A stretch of DNA of 42,864 nt, taken from an uncultured Ruminococcus sp. Lineage in GTDB: Bacteria > Bacillota > Clostridia > Lachnospirales > Lachnospiraceae. Made by a program: the position numbers and the translations under genes. The DNA lies in contig USFD01000018.1 in assembly GCA_900553885.1 (NCBI GenBank), positions 1-42,864 on the forward strand. The letters run 5' to 3'. The notes below the pieces were generated by a model. It worked only from the letters and a program-made list of their open reading frames with translations, had not been told where the DNA came from and did not search any database. Of the stretch, positions 9,083 to 21,900 are shown one piece after another; positions within the stretch are counted from its first letter, which is position 1; every line of letters starts with the position of its first letter.

Positions 9083-9161
9083 TTATTTTGCTGTGCCTTT
9101 GACAACAGGAAAAGGCGTTCCGCCGCCTGAGAATTCTCCATTCATCAGCTTCGGAACGCCT
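9083..9161 (-). other. Hairpin element with an overlapping 20-codon open frame
   Basis: A perfect 10-bp inverted repeat, AGGCGTTCCG / CGGAACGCCT (9113-9122 and 9152-9161), encloses 29 nt, and on the minus strand the second arm runs into TTTTCC. This may end the adhesin-AP2 transcript. Inside it an ATG at 9145 opens a 20-codon frame to TAA at 9083 (MNGEFSGGGTPFPV and so on), with GGAG about 16 nt upstream, too far for a good start. It lies upstream of the leuB promoter, so it is not a leucine leader, and it has no Leu codons. It could be a terminator, a dispersed intergenic repeat or a tiny gene. I cannot choose between them. Confidence 0.4.
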
Positions 9162-9211
9162 CTCCTTTCAGTTGTCGCATTATATATCTGCCATTCTGGC
9201 AGGCTGTGACA

Positions 9212-9943
9212 TTATGTCAGATAGATATCCTTTAAGTCGGCTTCAAATTTCAACGGGTTATTTTTCCCCCATTCCGGATCTTCATCCGCTCTTTGCTTCC
9301 ATTCATAGTATGCCTCAATAAAACGGTCATAGAGCAGATGCTCTGCACGGAGCCGCATCTCCACAGCTTCATTAAAGCTGTCATAAGAGCCGATATAGAA
9401 CCGTTTCCGCTGAAATCCGATATCAACTCTGTAACGTCCGTTTTTCATTTTATAGACACCCCGGAATCCGCTTTTATTATCGTTTCTGTGCTTTCTTTTC
9501 TCAAGGATCTCTATACATGTGCCGTCAATATGATGCAGTTTTTCACTGATTTTCTTTTGATTTTCCAGATTCAGGCAGCCGCAGCTGCGGTAATTGCCAT
9601 GCACCAGATGTGTCTCTGTTACATCAGTCTCATTGCCGCAGTCACAGCGGCAGTGCCAGTAAACGGATCCTCTTCTGTCCCGTTTATCCGTAGGATACAA
9701 GGCTGTCAGCCGGCCGAAACGTCTTCCGGCGATATCCACTCTGTTCCGGCCCGGCGGACCTGCCAGGCACCCGCAGCTTTTTACCTTCCCTGCTTTCAGG
9801 TCATGTGCTGTTACATCTTTTTCCTTTCCACAGGTACATCGGCACCGCCAGCAGGTTCTTCCGCCTTTGTTTTCGACCCTGTAAAGGACCGTCAGCCGGC
9901 CGAATACACGGCCGGTCAGGTCTTCTGCTTCTCTGCCTCTCAT
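9212..9943 (-). CDS. Zinc-ribbon-repeat / AP2-like DNA-binding protein, translationally coupled to the giant adhesin
   Basis: A 243-residue protein of unknown role. It has two copies of a roughly 53-residue unit: residues 8-60 and 70-123, each starting with a GRxFGRLT motif, followed by three cysteines spaced CxCxC (34/36/38 and 98/100/102) and a closing CGC (57/59 and 121/123). These look like metal-binding ribbons. Residues about 157-205 (NKSGFRGVYKMKNGRYRVDIG onward, then FNEAVEMRLRAE) resemble an AP2/ERF-type DNA-binding domain. Such modules are common in phage and mobile HNH proteins, but no HNH catalytic motif is visible. The start at 9943 overlaps the adhesin stop as ATGA; an ATG at 9979 is possible but has no ribosome site. 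Coupling suggests it is made with the adhesin. DNA binding is inferred from the fold only. Confidence 0.75.
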   Translation of the reverse strand: MRGREAEDLTGRVFGRLTVLYRVENKGGRTCWRCRCTCGKEKDVTAHDLKAGKVKSCGCLAGPPGRNRVDIAGRRFGRLTALYPTDKRDRRGSVYWHCRCDCGNETDVTETHLVHGNYRSCGCLNLENQKKISEKLHHIDGTCIEILEKRKHRNDNKSGFRGVYKMKNGRYRVDIGFQRKRFYIGSYDSFNEAVEMRLRAEHLLYDRFIEAYYEWKQRADEDPEWGKNNPLKFEADLKDIYLT

Positions 9944-12900
9944 GCCTTTCTCTTTCTGCGTCTGCGGACAACTGCCCATCCGGCGGCTGCGGCGGATCCG
10001 AACAGAAGCACGACAGGCATTGTACCGTTTGTAGTATCACCGGTCTGAACTGTCTCAATCTTTTCGAATGGGGTGCTGCTGTAAATATTCACAAATTCAG
10101 CCATGTCTGCATTTTTCCGGGTTGATCCGGATTTCCGGTATACAGCATTTCTGATTACAAGACGGCCGTCTTCATCTGCTGCATCTACGGTGAGAATCCA
10201 CACCGATTCATCGTATGTAAATCCTTCTGTATTTCCCTTGTTCTCTGTCAGCCTGAATTCGTAGCTTCCTGCCTTCTGGAATGTAATTTTCTCAAAGGCC
10301 GCTTTTCCTGCTCCATTCACTGTTGTACCCGTATTCTCCGGCATTACAATACTGTCGCCGTAATCATCTGCCGCTTCCATGTTAAATTCGAATTTCTGGT
10401 CTGTGCCCTCCGGAACTTTTCCTTCAACTTTCTTGTTGATTTCAGGCATAAATGTTACAGAACCGGAATCATATACATTTGTAAATACTGCCATTTCAGC
10501 GTTTTCGGTTCCGTCATCCCGGGTATAGACAACATCTGTAATTGTAAGAACGCTGTCTATGTCTTCCACTGTGACAACCAGATTCCAGATTCCCTCATCA
10601 TAGGTATATCCGTTTGCACCGTCATTTACTTCCCGGATCGCAAACCGGTACGTACCTGCCTTCATAAACCGGATCGGCTCAAAGCCGGCATGTCCTGCGC
10701 CTTCTGTCTCCGTATATATCGGACCTGATACAGCATCTTCTGCCTGATTCTTCAGAACCGCTCCTTCCGGATTCTCTTCTGACGCATTCAGTTCGAACCG
10801 GAAGAGTCTCTCTGACGGCCGCTCATCTCCCGTAATCTGTTTTTCTACGAGAGGTGAATAGGAAACTTCTGTTGTACTGTAGCTGTTTTCAAATACAGCT
10901 GCCTGAATTTCATCTGTCTGAGTTCCGGTCTGATCTTTGTCATAAGTTATGCTTTCGACTTCAAGCCTGCTGTCAACGTCGATTACTTTTACTGTCACCG
11001 TCCAGACGGTACCGTCGTAACTGTAACCGGGAACTCCGTCATTTATCTCCCGAATCTCAAACTGATATGTATCCGCGCGGTTGAATTTTATTGCATCAAA
11101 TTCATTTTCACCGCTGCCGGTAATTGTAATTTCTGTATTCTGCGGCAGTTCTGCTCCCTCCGGACTTCCTTCTTTCCGGCTTAATCCGAAGGTAAATGTA
11201 GCATCCCTGTCTTTAGGAACATCTCCGGATACCTGTTTCACAACTCCAAGAACCGCTTCTGTCGGCTGCACTTCATAACCATTGGTAAATACCGCTATGT
11301 CAGATTCTTCTTCCGAAGGAACTGCCGCGCCGTCCTTCTGATAAGTGTAATCCTGTACAACAAGCTGGCTGTTCACATCAGCAACCGTCACCGTAAGTCT
11401 CCACTGAGTATCATCATAGGTATAGCCGTTCTCATCCCCTCCTTCTTCGGAAATCAGGAAGGTATAGACACCTGCTTTTGTAAATATAACCGGCTCGGCA
11501 AACTCTTTTTCTCCTTCCCCGGTAATCGTCACAGAATCACTCTGGATAACTGCTCCGTTTTCCGGATTGCCGGTCTCTGCTTTCAGACGGAATACAAAAT
11601 CTTTCGCCTGATCTGCCGGATATTCTCCGTCAATTACCTTCTCTACAATCGGCATGTACTCCGTTGCTTTAACCTGGTAATTATTGACAAAGAGAGCCTG
11701 TGTATCATTTGTTTCATGTCCGGCGCCTTCGCCGCTGTAAACATATTCTTTTCCGGTTACAGCTAACCGGCTTTCCTGATCTTCAACTGTCACCGTCAAT
11801 GTCCAGTATCCGGCATCATAGGTGTAGCCCGGCTCCCCGCCGTCTGTCTCGCGGATAATAAAATCAAATACTCCGGCTTTTGTAAATGTAATTGCCCCGA
11901 AGCTGTCTGCTCCCGGATCTGCAGTCGTTCCCGTGCCTGTTACCGCTGCCGAAATATCCTCTGCGTCTCCAAGTACCGCGCCTTCCGGATTGTCAGCCGC
12001 AGCTTCTACTGTAAAGCGGAAAGTTTTCTGCTGATCCGCCGGTGTCTCGTCTCCGGTAAGCTTCTTTGCAGCCTGCGGAGTATAGGAGGTATCCGTAACT
12101 TCGTATACATTGATGAACTCCGCCTCTGTTGTGCTTTCATTTCTGTCTGTTCCGGTATCCGGTGTGTAGGTGTATGTCTGCCCTGTCACTCTGAGCGCGC
12201 CGTTTTCGTCTGTAACGGTGACTGTAAGCGTCCATACTCCGTCATCGAAGGTATAACCGTCCGGTGCTGTTCCTGTTTCCCGGATTTCAAATCGGTAAGT
12301 ATCCGCCCGGGTAAACGTAATGGCTCCGAACCCGTCTCCTTCTGCCGGCACTCCGGCTCCTGTTATAACCGCCGTATCTTTTCCGAGTACTGCTCCGTCA
12401 GGATTATTCTTGTCTGCAGTCAGTTCGAATGTAAACCGCTTCTGATTATCTGCCGGTGTTTCATCCCCGTCCAGGGTTTTCCGGATCTGCGGAACAAATG
12501 TCGTTTCGGTAACGGCATAGTTGTTAATAAATTCAGCCTCTGTCCTGCTGTCATCACGGTTTTCGCCGCCGTCAGCCGGTGTATAGCTGTATGTATGATC
12601 AGTAACGGTCAGTCTGCCGTTCTGATCATCTACTGTCACTGTTAATGTCCAGTAACCGGCATCATAGGTATATCCTCCGACTGTTTCCGGTTTTTCATTC
12701 TCCCGGATAAGGAAGCGGAACTGGCCCTCTCTTGTAAAGTGGATCGCCTGGAAGCCGCGGCCTTCTGCCGGTGTTCCGGCGCCTGTTATAACTGCCGTAT
12801 CGGTCTGAGCGCCCGTTCCAAGCACAGCGCCGTCCGGATTGTCTGCTGCAGCTTCCATTGTAAATGTAAATGTCTGCTGATGATCTGCCGGTGTTTCATC

Positions 12901-15900
12901 TCCGGCCAGTTCTTTTCTTACCGAAGGTGTATAGTCTGTCGGAGTAAGCGTATAGCTGTTCTCAAAGACAGCGTCGGCGTCATTGGTTTCCCGGCCGTCC
13001 GCAGCGTACTCGGATGAGATAACACGCAGCGCTCCGCCTGCATCCTGTACTTCAACAGTCAGCGTCCACTGTGCGGTATCATAAGTATATCCGTCTTCTG
13101 TTTCCGATCCGATCTCCCGGATATAGAACGTATATCTTCCGGCCTCTGTAAATGTGATCGGATCAAAGCCCGCCTGGAGCTGCTGATCTGACGAATCTCC
13201 GCCTGCCGGCTGTGCCGTTACGGATACTGTTGCTGTATCTGTTCCGCCGAAGGAAGCCCCGTTCTGCGGATTGTCACGGTCCGCCGTAAGCTCAAATGTA
13301 AATATCTTACTGTCAGATATCGGATCCCCGGTAAGTTTTTTCAATACATGCGGCGTATAATCAATCGACTCTGTATCATAGCGGTTTACAAACTGTGCCG
13401 CCGTCGGATTGCCCGTTGTGTCTTCTCCCTTCCGGTAGGTCGCATCTGTTACCTGAAGAGAACCCTGTTTATCTGCAACAGTCACATCCGCATACCATAC
13501 GCTTCCGTCATAGGAATAACCGGGCTTGCTGCCGGCTGTCTCGCGGATTACAAAGGTATACCGGCCTGCTTTTGTAAAAGTCATGGACTCAAAGGTACCG
13601 CTCTGCTCTCCGTTCTCACCGGTCTGTGTTATCGTAACTGACGTCGTATTATTCTGAGGCAGGTCGACTCCGCTCGTATCTCCTGCTTCCAGGCTCTGCG
13701 TAAATTCAAATGTTGTTTCAGAAGGCATCTCTGCGCCTTCCACACACTTTGACACATGAAGCTGGTACGGAACAGGCGACGGAATGTAGCTGTTTTCAAA
13801 TACCGCTCCGGTGTGGTTTGCATCTTCGTCTGTACTGTAGGTAATATCTGTACTTCCGATTACAAGTTTTCCTTTTCCATTATCTTTTACACCTACGGTA
13901 AGCGTCCACTTTGTATCGTCATAAGTGAAGCCGTCGCCTTCGGTTCCTCCCTGCTCTGTAATTACAAAGCGGTAGGTTCCGTCTTCTGTAAATCTGATTG
14001 CTCCGAAAGATGCTGTTCTGGCCGTATCACCGTAGGTGCCTTTTTCATAGGTAACCTGTGCCTCAGCCTTCGTTCCTCCACCCGGCAGGACTGCTCCGCC
14101 AGGATTCTCTGCATCCGCCGTAAGTTCGAAGGTAAATGTCTTGTCGTCCGGGATAATACCGGTGAAGATCTTTTCAACTGACGGCGTATATTCTGTCTCC
14201 TGCGCGGTATAAGTATTTTCAAATTCCGCCTGTGTGATCTTCTCGCCGTCTTTGGTGTATACCGCATCCGGGATAAGATTTCCCTTTCCGTCATCTGTTA
14301 CAGTCACTGTTACTGTAACCGGCTCCGTATCAAAGGTAAGTCCGTCGGACTGCGTTCCGGTCTCTTCAATCGTATAGGTAAATATCTTCTGGCTCTTGCC
14401 TTCCATATCTGCCAGACCGTATGAAACCGAACCGTCAAATACAATATCCGCCTGTTCTGCATCTGCCGTTCCCGTGGCTGTTCCGGTCAGCACTTCACTG
14501 CCGTTTTCTTTAACGGAGAACGTAAATACATCATCCTCTGTCATCTTCCTGCCGGTCAGCTTCTTAATTCCTTCCGGAGTCCATGAGCCTTCCGCAGTAT
14601 AAGTGTTCTCAAATACAGCGCCGTCTTCCTGCACCGCATCTCCGATATAGTAAATTGTCTCGCCCTGAACCAGCTTGTTTTCCGTGCTGTTCCAGTCTAC
14701 CTGTACAGTTACCCGGTAATTTGTATCGTCATAGTCCACGCCGTTATCTGACGTCTCTGACTGCTCCCGGATATAATAAGTATGAATACCTGCACCTTCT
14801 GCCGTTATATCAAAAGTGATATTTCCGGCCGCGTCATTTGCCGCGGTAGCAAGCACTGTTGTACCGTCGCTGTCAAGCAGATCAAATGTAAATTCTCCCT
14901 GCTTCAGATCGCGTCCTGTCAGAACCTTTGATGCGGACAGCTCAATTGCAGCCTCACGTTTATTTGTAACTGTAACCTCTTCTGTTGTAACTGTACTGTC
15001 TTTCTCAGGCGTATGGAGTACCCAGCCGTTTCCGTCGGAACGGGCAGTAATATTTGTTCCCGCTGCGGCAGCTCCGTCCAGTTCATAGCCGTCAGCCGGT
15101 GCTGTCTCAACAATTACATAATCGTAGAACCACAGGAGGTCTTTCACATGAATTTTTCCTTCTTCATTGGTTCTGTATATTCCGACAACTTTGCCTTCTT
15201 CTGCTGCTTTACTTATGTCAGCGGTATCTCCGTTTTCATATGGGCCGTAAATTGTAAATTCTGCCCCGGATACCGGAGTATTTGCCGGATCGTCTTTCGC
15301 TGTCTTGGTAAGTTCCAGATCACGTACCGGAACAAGCCCGATATCTTTTGAGTTATCCCATGCCGTATCCACACTTGTGGGCCACAGGTAAAATCTTTCT
15401 GAAACACCTGCCGTACCGCTGGCGGTCACAGTAGAACGGTAATTGTTGTCCGTTCGCTCGGCCGCTCCGTCAGCCAGATAATCAGATGCCGGATTCCGTG
15501 AAAATCCGCTGGTTTCTCCCACAGACGTTATATTGAATCTGCCTTCTATTGTTCCCGGAAGTGTAACCGCAATCTGATAGGTATACGGCTGTTCGCCTTT
15601 CAGCTTAGACGGATCAAGGATTCCGCCGGGATACGGAGCATATGGATCATCCGCATCTGTACCGTATATATCTGTCACCGTATCCAGCAGGCGCGCCGGA
15701 TTCAGCTCATCAAATACGAAATTCGGATTCTCATCCCAGTCTGTATCCTCCGACTTATTATAAGTCCGGGAAGATGTAGAGCTCTGGCTTGTTCCTGTAT
15801 ATTCCAGGAGTCTGATCTCTACCTCATCCATCATATTCTGAATGATCGAATAACCGCTTAGATCCCTGACATTCTCGCCGGTCTCCCATATTCCGTTTCT

Positions 15901-18900
15901 GTTTTTATCAATCCAGATCGTTCCGCCTACCTTTACCGGATCCGGTGTTACGATAACCGGTACACTGTTGGAATGTGCCATATACTGGGATGTATGTGCC
16001 TCCTCCGGTGTCTCGCTGTTCAGGAAATAGTAATCATACTGACTGGAGAAGCTGTTCATTGCATTGAGATATGCGACTTCTTCAATGTCTTCATACTCTC
16101 CGACCTCTGCCGTATACTCGATAACCAGGCTCTGATTTTCTCCCAGATAAACGGTATTGTCCGTCCGGAGCATAAATGCTTTTGTATCTTCGCTTCGTTC
16201 TTCTGACCAGCCTGCCGGCATTCCTTCCGCCTGTGCAGCCGCATATACGGCGTTGTATTCACTCTGGCCGTTGATTTCCCCGTTATAGTACCATACTGTA
16301 TAGTGGCTGCTGTCTACCGGGGACTCGGAACCATCTGCCGATACAGTCCGGACAGAACCGATCTCGCCGAAATGAAGCGGCCACTGGCTGTTTCGTACAG
16401 TTCCAGAGCCTACATAGTCTCCGTCTGCCGGAAGAATATCCACAACGGAGAAGTTCGTGCTTCCCTCGCGGGAATTGGAGTTGCTCAGTGTCAGACGATA
16501 GGTAACGGTTCCGTTATTTACAGTCGTAACCTGACCGGTAGTGAATCCGTCTTCTTCCGGATTTCCGCTGGCTGATTTCACCAGCGTCAGTGTGGATCCT
16601 GAATTCCATGTAATCTCATTGGAATCGGCTACAAATCCATATCCGCCGATATTGCCGAGCAGATCTTTCAGGGTAGCAAGCCGGCTTCCCAGATCCGCAG
16701 CTACAGTATCAAGCGTCTCCGCCCAGTCACCTTCTGAATTTTTAAAGGATGCGCGTCCCGGATTTTCCTCGCTCTCTACTCCTGCCTGGTCACTGGTAAC
16801 ATATACATTATTTCTCAATGTTGTCCCGTGGCTTACGACAGAAGGACCTGCCACAACATCAATGGTCAGGGATGCACTTTCCCCGGGTGCCAGCGTTCCG
16901 ATAAGGAAAATCAGAACTGCCGTGTCATCTCCGCGGCTTTCTGAGCGGTATGCATGGGCAGGATCCAGAGTAAGTTCAGAATCCGGTCCTCCTGCATCTG
17001 TCAGCCGGACATCTGTATCCGTCCCTGCCAGTCCGACACCCTGAGGAAGGAAATCAATCACAATCGGATCCACCAGATCAGCGCCCGCGTCGGCATGGTT
17101 TGTAATTGTAATTGTATAAGTAAACGTATCACCTACATTTACCGAAGTTTTATCCGCCTCTTTTTCTACAGAAACAATGGCTGTATCCTGCACACCAAAC
17201 TGGTTTGACGCAGACGCACGGACCGTCTCTGTATGAGGCTCTTTATCCTGCACACCTGTGCTGCTCCACCCGCGGTATGATACCGCAGCACTCGCCTCAT
17301 TGGTAATTTTCCTGATCTCCTGACGGCCGGTTTCTCCCGCCTGCTGATCAATCTCAGCAGTAATGGTTACATTTCCGGGAGTAAACTCCTGCCCGAGAGA
17401 ATATCTGTTATCCGTCTCAGCCTGGAATCCTTCCGAATAGTAGCGGACAGAAACAGATCCTGCTTTTCCGCTTCCTGCCGGCAGCACAACCGTATGCTGA
17501 CCGTCACTTGCGATCACCGTCTGGGTACTGATTACTTCTCCTTCAAAGTTTTTAAATGTTACTTCCCCATAGATCACATTTGCGGCAGCGGCATTTTCCG
17601 CGGCCAGGTCGTACATGGAAACATTATGTGACGCCTGTCCGACTGCAACGGATGTAATGGAATAGCCGTCCGTCAGGTAGTCCGGAAGTTCTTCTCCCTC
17701 TCTGTTATACGCCTTCAGGCCGGTGTCTTCCAGGGTATATCCTGCCAGCGCATAGGTATTATTAACGACCGGAGACAGGGTATAGGTCAGTACCGACCCC
17801 TGTTCAAACAGGCTGTCCTGGATTCCGGTTACATCTGCCGTTTTCTTCAGACTCTGGGTTACAGAACCTGAAATATTTTTAAGTACGACGGCATTTTCTC
17901 CTGTGGCTCCGCCTTCCGGGATCGTCTTCACCGCATACCATACAACCCGGTTGTCATCCTTGATCAGAGTGCTGTTATAGCCTTCCGTCTCTGCCACTGC
18001 AGTTTCTACAACCAGATAGGTTCTGCCTGCGACAACCTGTCCCAGTTCATCCGCAACACTGCTGTCCGCATAGCTGAAGCCATTTCCGTCTTTCCTTGTG
18101 GTTATATCACTTACCAGAACTTTTGCGGACTCTTCCAGCTCTGCAATCTGAGTCCCGGTGAGTTTCTGGCTTTCCGGAAGTTCAGCTGTCTGCTCATCTG
18201 TCAGTTCATAAACACTGACAACTGCCTTCGGAACGGAAGCAGACTCTCCTGCATCCTCCTTGCGTATTTCAAGCTCTGTATAAGGAGTGTTATAAGCATT
18301 ATAGTGATAGGTTGTTCCCGGCATGAGAGCTGATTCACTGTTCAGGATATAAAGCATTGTATTGTCGTCCAGCTTTTCTGTCTCTGTAACTTCTGCCGCG
18401 TCTTCCCCGTTCTCTGCCGTCAGATAAACGCTTTCAAGACCTTCATATCTTCCGTTTTCCGGCAGTCCTGTCTCTGCAATGGCATAAAGGCTTCTGCCGT
18501 TTACTACAAAACGGATTGTCCCGTCCGTGCCATTTTCCCCGGTAGTTGCACTGTCCAGTCTGCTCCATGCCGACTCCTCATCCGGCCTGGTATAAATGGT
18601 AAATGTAGCGCCGTTGAGAAGCTTTGCACTGGAACTTCCATGTACGTTATCATACTTGGACAGCTCGATATATGCGCCCTTTTCATTCGGCATAATCAGA
18701 TCTTTCAGCAGATCTTCGTCGGACTTTTCAGTTGAAAATGTTCCATATGTCTTCTGATCCCCCGGTGCTAACGTAACATCAATATACATGTCATCATCTG
18801 CCAGGATGTAATCCTGAGGCGCCGCGGTTTCACGGAACCGGAAGGTTTCCCCGTCTGTGCCGTTCAGACGGATACGTGCCGTATATTCTCCGGCCTTTCT

Positions 18901-21900
18901 TCCCTCAGGAGTGATCCACTCCAGCTCAGGATTCTTCTCTCCTGTCTGAACTGTTGTCGCAAGTTTCTCTTCGTCGCCACCTGTTACCCGATATACTTCG
19001 AATTCCGCGCCGTCAAGTCCGGTGCCGTCATCTCCGTCTGCCTTGAAGATCGTTACTTCTGCATAGAGATACTTGTTTGTAACATCAACGGCAACATTCG
19101 TATCATCGGAAATGCCGGCCGGTATCGTAACTGCATAGAGGACTCTGGTACCTTCCGTATCTGTCGTTTCTGTAACTGCTGCGCCGCTCCTGTCGTCCTG
19201 TGAAAGAGCCGCTCCTGTCAGCGCAAAATCCGTCGTATTGCCTCCGGTTTCTTCCAGATAATAGGTTTTTCCTTTGGACAGGCCGGTAAACTGCGCAGGT
19301 GAAATCTGAGTACCGCCTTCCGTAGAAGCCGAAGCCCTGCCGACGATATCATCACTTCCCGCATCCGGATTATCGTATAATGTAAAGTCAAAGGAATATG
19401 TTTCATCACTGTCAGGAGCAAGCCCACTCAGCAGTTTGTTCACAGTAATGCCGACCAGTTTCCGGTTCTCAAATGTCAGTACAGCATCACCGTTGCCCGT
19501 ATAAATCTGAACAGACTGTCCATCTTCCGTAACAACGGACGTAATATCCATGTCTCCGCTGATTGCGATGATCTGGCTTGTCTCGCCGTCAATCATCTCA
19601 AAGCCCTCCGGAGCTTTCGTTTCAGTAATGCGGTATACTCCCGGGCTCAGATCATTCAGTGCAAATACTCCATCCTCCCCGGTAGCATAGTTTTCATATA
19701 CGGTATCCCACTCTTCGCCTACAGTATAGGTTCCGTCCAGTGTGTCAAAATACTGCCGTTCAATCTTAAACCGGGCATCCAGCATCTCATTCTTATTTTC
19801 TTCATTCACTTTCCTGACTGTCAGGGAGCCGGTCTCCGGATTCTGTATGGTAAGTGTCAGGTCGCCTGTCACACCATAATCATCCAGGTTCCTGATATCG
19901 GTAATTACCACGTCTTTTCCGTCATCAGATACCGCTGTTTTGTATCCCAGTTCGATTCCCGCCGTGCCGACCAGATTCGTAAGCTGCGGATATGTTTCTT
20001 CCATATACTGCGCCAGATAAACGCTGGTATATCCTGCTCCGGATTCCGTAAGGCGGTAAGTGCCGCTTGCAATATCAGTCAGAACTGCCGTACCTGCTCC
20101 ATCTGTTCCGGTATTTGCCTGTATCCTTGTATTATCGTCGACATTTATCAGAGTAAAATTGAAGTTGTCAATCGGATCTTTGTCCATATCCGTCTTTTTG
20201 ATGGTCATGGAAAGCTTCTTCGGATTATACATATTTACAGTCACATTATCATCTGTTACTGTAAAATATCTTGCCCGTGTTCCGCTGTTATAAATATTCT
20301 CATAGCCGTCTGCCGCCTGCACCTCAATGATCCGGTACTGGCCGCGGATCAGTCCCTTCGGGAAACTGAAACTGCCGTTTTCTCCGGTTACAAACTCTGC
20401 CTCTGCTTCTGTTGCTGCCGCATGCATATCCGTATAATTATAGTCTGTCCAGGAAGGCTCTGACGCTGTACCGTTATTTCTCTGCAGCCGCATGGTTACT
20501 CCTGCGAGAGGAGTCCTCACTCCTCCTGCGCTTCCTGTTGTGAAAAATTCATCCAGTCCGTGTTCTCCCTCTGCCGCTTTATTTAAAGTGTACTCATTGG
20601 GTTCATAGCCGTATTTATTGACGGTAACGGCATAATTGTTTACCGGCCAGTTGACAAGCATCTGTTTCTCTGTCGTATTGTCAAGGCCTTCAACCGGAGT
20701 TCCGTCCTCATGATTTACATAAACCGGCCATTCAATTTTCTGGCCCGAAGACGTGCCGGCCGCAACCTCTGCCGATCCCGGATCGCTGGTCACATAATAC
20801 GCGTCATTATATGTCTCTGATGAACTGTTGCCACTCTTTACGGCTTCGAAGCACATCAGCATATAATATACGTTGTTGGTAATCGCATAGCCTGCAGGAG
20901 CCGAAGTCTCCACAAGAGCTACACGTACATAGCCGTTCCCGCTTCCATCAGGCATCTCTTCACCGCCGTCAAACCAGATAATATCCTCATCGCCATCATT
21001 ATACTTGCTGTACAGATTCCACAGGTTGCTGAAGACATAAGCCCGGGATGATGCCCACGCGCTCAGTTCTTCATCTTCCCCCGCGTCGCTGAGGTCATTG
21101 TCCAGTCCGGTTGTCAGAGTATCCAGTAAAGCGATTCTGTTTCCGTCCCGGTCTACAACATACAGATCGAACTTCGCATTTCCAAGGGGTGTGTAGTCCT
21201 TCTGGTCAATCGGATTGCCTGCCTCATCATATCCGGCCGTCCATTTTGCAATCCGGACAGTAGCGAACTGCTCGGATCCGGGTCCTGTAGCCGGATCATT
21301 CTCTACTTCATCTGAAGTTGTTGCGTTTTTGTAATAATCCATTACAGAATTACAGGTAATGGCCTGCGGGTTGCCTTCTCCCTCTTCCGTATCCTCTATA
21401 TATGTACTTGCGTTCTGATATCCGGTTTCCTCGCTCTTAATCAGCGTAATCTTATTCTCCGGTTTGATTTCCGCGCCGATACCGGGGTAATTCTCAACCA
21501 GCCAGTAAACGACTCTGTCTCCTACATTCAGGATATCTGTTGCAAACCATCCGTCCTGACGTTCTCCGGCTGCATTATAATAGGTACCGCTGCTGTATGT
21601 GCCGATCACTGTCATCTGTTCAATCTCATCCAGTGTCGGATTTAAGACAGCATTCGTATCAGTTCCTTCCGGAAGAATCTGCTGATACAGAGTAAACTCG
21701 GCGTTGTTAACATTTACTTTCTTCTCATCTGAGTGCTCATCGCCTTCATTCCATTTGAACTTCCGGATTCTCAGCTGAGTCCAGTTTTCCACATTTATCA
21801 GCGTATCTTCTGCTTCAGACTCCGGAGTTCCCGTATTGGCAGGTTTCTGTACATAGTTATACCGGCCGATTCCGTTCGAACCCTGTGCCGGAATTGAAGC

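Noticed and set aside
8981..9211. T-box riboswitch or leucine leader peptide before leuB
   Set aside because: No T-box signature sequence or run of Leu codons is present, and the predicted leader from the consensus promoter is only about 34 nt.
9212..9943. HNH homing endonuclease
   Set aside because: AP2-like and ribbon modules resemble those of HNH proteins, but no His-Asn-His catalytic pattern can be found, so an endonuclease call is not supported.
10085..14975. CRISPR-like direct repeats
   Set aside because: The repetition is codon-based within protein domains of about 400 nt with no short identical repeats and unique spacers.
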